Shown here: in pieces, positions 61,313 to 64,000 of the stretch
How positions within the stretch are numbered: position 1 is the stretch's first letter
Layout of the letters: each line of letters begins with the position of its first letter
NCBI GenBank assembly: GCA_022510385.1
Contig: JAFLTQ010000005.1
Location: 62,001-126,000 of the forward strand
DNA from: Muribaculaceae bacterium
GTDB taxonomy: Bacteria > Bacteroidota > Bacteroidia > Bacteroidales > Muribaculaceae
Length of the DNA stretch: 64,000 nt
Direction of reading: 5' to 3'
Program-made: the position numbers and the translations under genes
The notes under the pieces: generated by a model
What the model saw: the letters and a program-made list of their open reading frames with translations, nothing else
What the model was told of the DNA's origin: nothing
Databases searched by the model: none

Positions 61313-63427
61313 ATGGCAACGCGACAGACAGTAAATTTAAGATATGCGATAGTCACCCTATTATTTTTAGCTTTTGGGATTGCCTTGGTATTCAAACTGT
61401 TTCATACAACAGTTTTGGAGGCGGGCGCCTGGAATGCACGTGCCGAGAAGGAATTGTCACAAACAGTGAAGATAGCTCCGGAACGTGGTAAATTGTTGGC
61501 ATCCAACGGAAATATCTTAGCTTGCAACCTTAAAGTTTATGATATTAAATTAGACCTAAGGCATAACAAAGTGATGGGTCAGAATCCCCTACCCTGGGCC
61601 AAGATAGACAGCCTTGCCGACTCTCTCGACTATTATTATCCGCGGGTCAGGAATTTGCGTCAGCATCCCGACACGTTTGCTAAATATTCATGGCATACAC
61701 GGCTAAAGAAAGAATTTGAGAAAGAACCGAAAAAACGTAACAGGTCATTACGCATTGCCCGTAAGAAGACACTTGAAGATTTTGCCCGGATACGCAATTT
61801 CCCATATTTGAAAGACTTTAAAGGGAGCGGATTCCGTCTACCGGTCTACAAAGAGGAGAGGAATGTAAGGATCTATCCCTATGGGAGGATGGCCTTCCGG
61901 AGTATCGGGAGAGTAAATGAAAATGCCGAGACCGGAGAATTTCACGGCTATTCAGGTCTTGAGAAAGACCTTGACACGCTCTTATACGGGAAGCCGGGAG
62001 AAGCCAAGAAGGTGGCATTGACATCGGGATTGAGCAATTGGGTATCGGAGCCGGCAGAGAGAGGATATGACATACTTACCACTATAGATATCGATCTTCA
62101 GGATATGCTTGAAGAGGAATTGCTAACCATTTGCCGGGAGTCGCGAGCCGAATGGGGTACAGCCATATTGATGGAAGTAGAAACCGGCGAAATCAAGGCA
62201 ATCTCCAACATTGAACTATTGGGAGACGGTACTTACGGCGAGGCCCTTAACCGTGCAGTTTTACCCTTTGAACCCGGGTCGGTAATGAAGCCGATTTCCT
62301 TGATGATAGCATTTGAAGATGGATTGGTTAAATCAGTGAACGACCATATCGACTGCAGCCCGTTTCAAAGGACATCAGATCCACATGCTCCCAATGTTAA
62401 AAGCATGAAGCAAGTGATAGAGATGTCATCAAACACCGGAATAGCACGAGTAATCTTCAGGGGCTATTCAGAAGATCCCTCGAAATTTCACGACCGTTTG
62501 AGCTCCATAGGTTTCTTTGAGCCGATGCACAGTGGAATAGCGGGAGAATGTGTTCCCCGCATCCGTAAATTGATTCCGAAAGATTCGCGAGGGAACAACA
62601 TCACAATGACAGCGCGCCACTTGGATTTGGCACGCCAAGCTTACGGTTATAACACAGAGATACCACCGCTTTATACCCTATCGATTTATAATGCTATAGC
62701 GAATGACGGGAAATATGTACGCCCCCATTTAGTGAGGTCGTTGATATCCGAAGATGGTCGGGATTCAGTTTTGCCGCTAAGCTATATAAGGGAAAGGATA
62801 TGCTCTGAAGAAACGGCACGCAAAGTTAGGGAATGTATCCATGAAGTTGTGTGGGGCGAACATGGGACAGCCCGGGCAGTCAGAGATGAAAGGGTTAAGG
62901 TAGTTGGAAAGACGGGTACAGCCTATCCTGTTGAAAGAGGACAATATAACACTTCCAAAAGGAGGTATGCCTTTGCGGGATTTTTCCCCTACGAAAATCC
63001 CAAATATTCATGTATGGCTTTGGTGTTGGGGCCGTCGGGTACGAGTGCCAACCGCACTTCGGGACAAGTAGTTAAGAATGTAGCGTTGAAGATGTTTTCA
63101 CGAGGGATGCTCGACAACAAATCTGACTTTACAGACAAAAGGGATCAGGGAGTTCCAACCTATATGGCATCGGAGCAATTTGAGGCTTCGGAAGTAGACC
63201 GCCAGTTGGGTATCAAGCGACACAAGCGAGTAAGGACGCCGGGGAATGTACCTCCCGGATTAGTGCCGGATGTAATTGGCCTGGATGCACCGACAGCGGT
63301 GAAGATTTTGGAACAGAGAGGTATAAATGTATCGCTAAAGGGGACAGGCAGAGTAGTTGCTCAATCCTTGCCGGTAGGAAGCACAATAACTCCGGGCACA
63401 TCAATAACAATCAGACTTGAGATATGA
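61313..63427 (+). CDS. ftsI: Division-specific penicillin-binding protein FtsI (PBP3) with PASTA domain
   Basis: A 704-residue septal transpeptidase. It has a short cytoplasmic start, a transmembrane helix (YAIVTLLFLAFGIALVFKLF, about 10-29), a dimerisation domain and a transpeptidase domain with SxxK in EPGSVMKPIS, SxN in MSSNTGIAR, and KTGT in VVGKTGTAYP. A single C-terminal PASTA domain (VPDVIGLDAPTAVKILEQRG) follows, as in many Bacteroidota. The ATG at 61313 lies after the minisatellite; murE starts in the stop codon (ATGA). Confidence 0.95.
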   Translation: MATRQTVNLRYAIVTLLFLAFGIALVFKLFHTTVLEAGAWNARAEKELSQTVKIAPERGKLLASNGNILACNLKVYDIKLDLRHNKVMGQNPLPWAKIDSLADSLDYYYPRVRNLRQHPDTFAKYSWHTRLKKEFEKEPKKRNRSLRIARKKTLEDFARIRNFPYLKDFKGSGFRLPVYKEERNVRIYPYGRMAFRSIGRVNENAETGEFHGYSGLEKDLDTLLYGKPGEAKKVALTSGLSNWVSEPAERGYDILTTIDIDLQDMLEEELLTICRESRAEWGTAILMEVETGEIKAISNIELLGDGTYGEALNRAVLPFEPGSVMKPISLMIAFEDGLVKSVNDHIDCSPFQRTSDPHAPNVKSMKQVIEMSSNTGIARVIFRGYSEDPSKFHDRLSSIGFFEPMHSGIAGECVPRIRKLIPKDSRGNNITMTARHLDLARQAYGYNTEIPPLYTLSIYNAIANDGKYVRPHLVRSLISEDGRDSVLPLSYIRERICSEETARKVRECIHEVVWGEHGTARAVRDERVKVVGKTGTAYPVERGQYNTSKRRYAFAGFFPYENPKYSCMALVLGPSGTSANRTSGQVVKNVALKMFSRGMLDNKSDFTDKRDQGVPTYMASEQFEASEVDRQLGIKRHKRVRTPGNVPPGLVPDVIGLDAPTAVKILEQRGINVSLKGTGRVVAQSLPVGSTITPGTSITIRLEI

Positions 63428-64000
63428 GTAAGAATTTAAAAGAATTAATCGCAGATCTCCGGATTCTGGAGATAGTTGGAGAAACGGATAAGGAAGTGAC
63501 CTCCTTAGAGAGCGATTCACGAAAAGCCGAACAAGGAGGAATCTTTGTGGCAGTCAAAGGTGTTACAACGGATGGCCACAAGTATATCCCGGTTGTTACG
63601 AGCGCTCATGTCGGAGCTGTTGTATGTGAGGAATTTCCAACAATTCTAAGAAAAGGAGTGACCTATATAAAGGTAGCAGATTCAGCGAGTGCCCTTGGAG
63701 AATTGGCATCCGCATGGTATGGGCATCCATCACGTCATTTGAGTCTTGTAGGGGTCACGGGGACCAATGGCAAGACCACCACTGCAACTTTACTCTATGA
63801 GATGGCGAAATTACAAGGGTATAAGGCCGGCTTGCTCTCTACAGTATGTAATTATATAGGAGAAAAACGAGTAGACTCGACACATACCACACCCGACCCT
63901 TTAACCTTGAACCGACTATTGGCAGAGATGGTGGATTGTGGTTGTGAATATGCCTTTATGGAAGTTTCATCACATTCCACATCCCAAAAGAGAGTTGCCG
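63424..64000 (+). CDS. murE: UDP-N-acetylmuramoyl-tripeptide ligase MurE, N-terminal part
   Basis: The first 192 codons of a Mur ligase. SLESDSRKAEQGGIFVAVKG is the usual UDP-binding N-terminal domain, and the ATP-binding P-loop is GVTGTNGKTTTATLL. It is followed by the TTPDPLTLNRLLAEM block typical of MurE, which adds the third amino acid (meso-diaminopimelate in Gram-negatives, made by the pathway that ends with lysA). The frame continues past the right edge. The start ATG overlaps the ftsI stop by 4 bp. Confidence 0.93.
   Translation, partial: MSKNLKELIADLRILEIVGETDKEVTSLESDSRKAEQGGIFVAVKGVTTDGHKYIPVVTSAHVGAVVCEEFPTILRKGVTYIKVADSASALGELASAWYGHPSRHLSLVGVTGTNGKTTTATLLYEMAKLQGYKAGLLSTVCNYIGEKRVDSTHTTPDPLTLNRLLAEMVDCGCEYAFMEVSSHSTSQKRVA

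Noticed and set aside
60966..61319. Minus-strand frames of 74-117 codons with repeated NSQLTTH motifs
   Set aside because: They are translations of the heptamer minisatellite; a 7-bp unit leaves long frames open without coding signal.

Overview
The window comes from a member of the Bacteroidota, most likely order Bacteroidales (gut type; a Muribaculaceae-like lineage is a guess). The evidence is the Bacteroidales-type promoters (TTTG about 20 bp before TAnnTTTG) at many genes, Bacteroidales families (DUF6562 and DUF2723 proteins, LptE-SecG synteny, TPR/transmembrane/HTH regulators, an ECF sigma/anti-sigma/TonB-receptor operon), many SpII lipoproteins, and scarce Shine-Dalgarno sites. Both ends cut genes: leuS on the left and murE on the right. 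No phage, insertion sequence or CRISPR array was seen.

Layout. 1-16.2 kb is housekeeping: leuS (partial), a TPR membrane protein, tRNA-Ser(GCT), ruvB, an Ig-like lipoprotein, beta-carbonic anhydrase, a DUF6562 lipoprotein, purF, pyrG, polA and a Smr/DUF2027 protein. 16.3-16.7 kb is a small RNA unit: SRP RNA followed by tRNA-Thr(TGT) and a terminator. 16.9-27.2 kb holds a TPR-HTH regulator, a nucleoside kinase, lysA and a complete tripartite RND efflux system. 27.4-37.2 kb is one co-directional run: acyltransferase, sigma54-type activator, lptE, a hypothetical gene, secG, then a tightly packed steroid 5-alpha-reductase / old-yellow-enzyme reductase / short-chain dehydrogenase set and a large DUF2723 membrane protein. 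37.3-40.2 kb has a shikimate kinase, a glycosyltransferase and alanine dehydrogenase. 40.6-45.8 kb is the minus-strand group ybeY-mnmG-apt-uvrC, which holds a perfect parS-type palindrome and two nine-unit 9-bp repeat arrays.

46-56.5 kb is accessory and AT-richer: two small lipoprotein genes (one with a damaged 5' end), a TPR/HTH regulator beside an outer-membrane barrel, a RelB-like/PIN toxin-antitoxin pair, and a lipoprotein plus ECF sigma/anti-sigma/STN-TonB receptor group linked by a 63-bp repeated leader. 57-59.3 kb holds threonine aldolase coupled to an NhaC antiporter. 59.6-64 kb is the start of the division/cell-wall cluster rsmH-ftsL-ftsI-murE; its spacers are heptamer minisatellites and no mraZ lies in front.

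The most interesting points are the 5-alpha-reductase/ene-reductase/SDR cassette, which resembles the gut-Bacteroidetes set reported to make isoallo bile acids; the parS site beside mnmG; short tandem repeat arrays with the same strand bias at cell-wall and tRNA-modification genes; a DNA polymerase I whose proofreading residues look lost; and the shared 63-bp element that ties an orphan lipoprotein to an ECF signalling operon. All assignments come from reading the sequence by eye; no database search was run.
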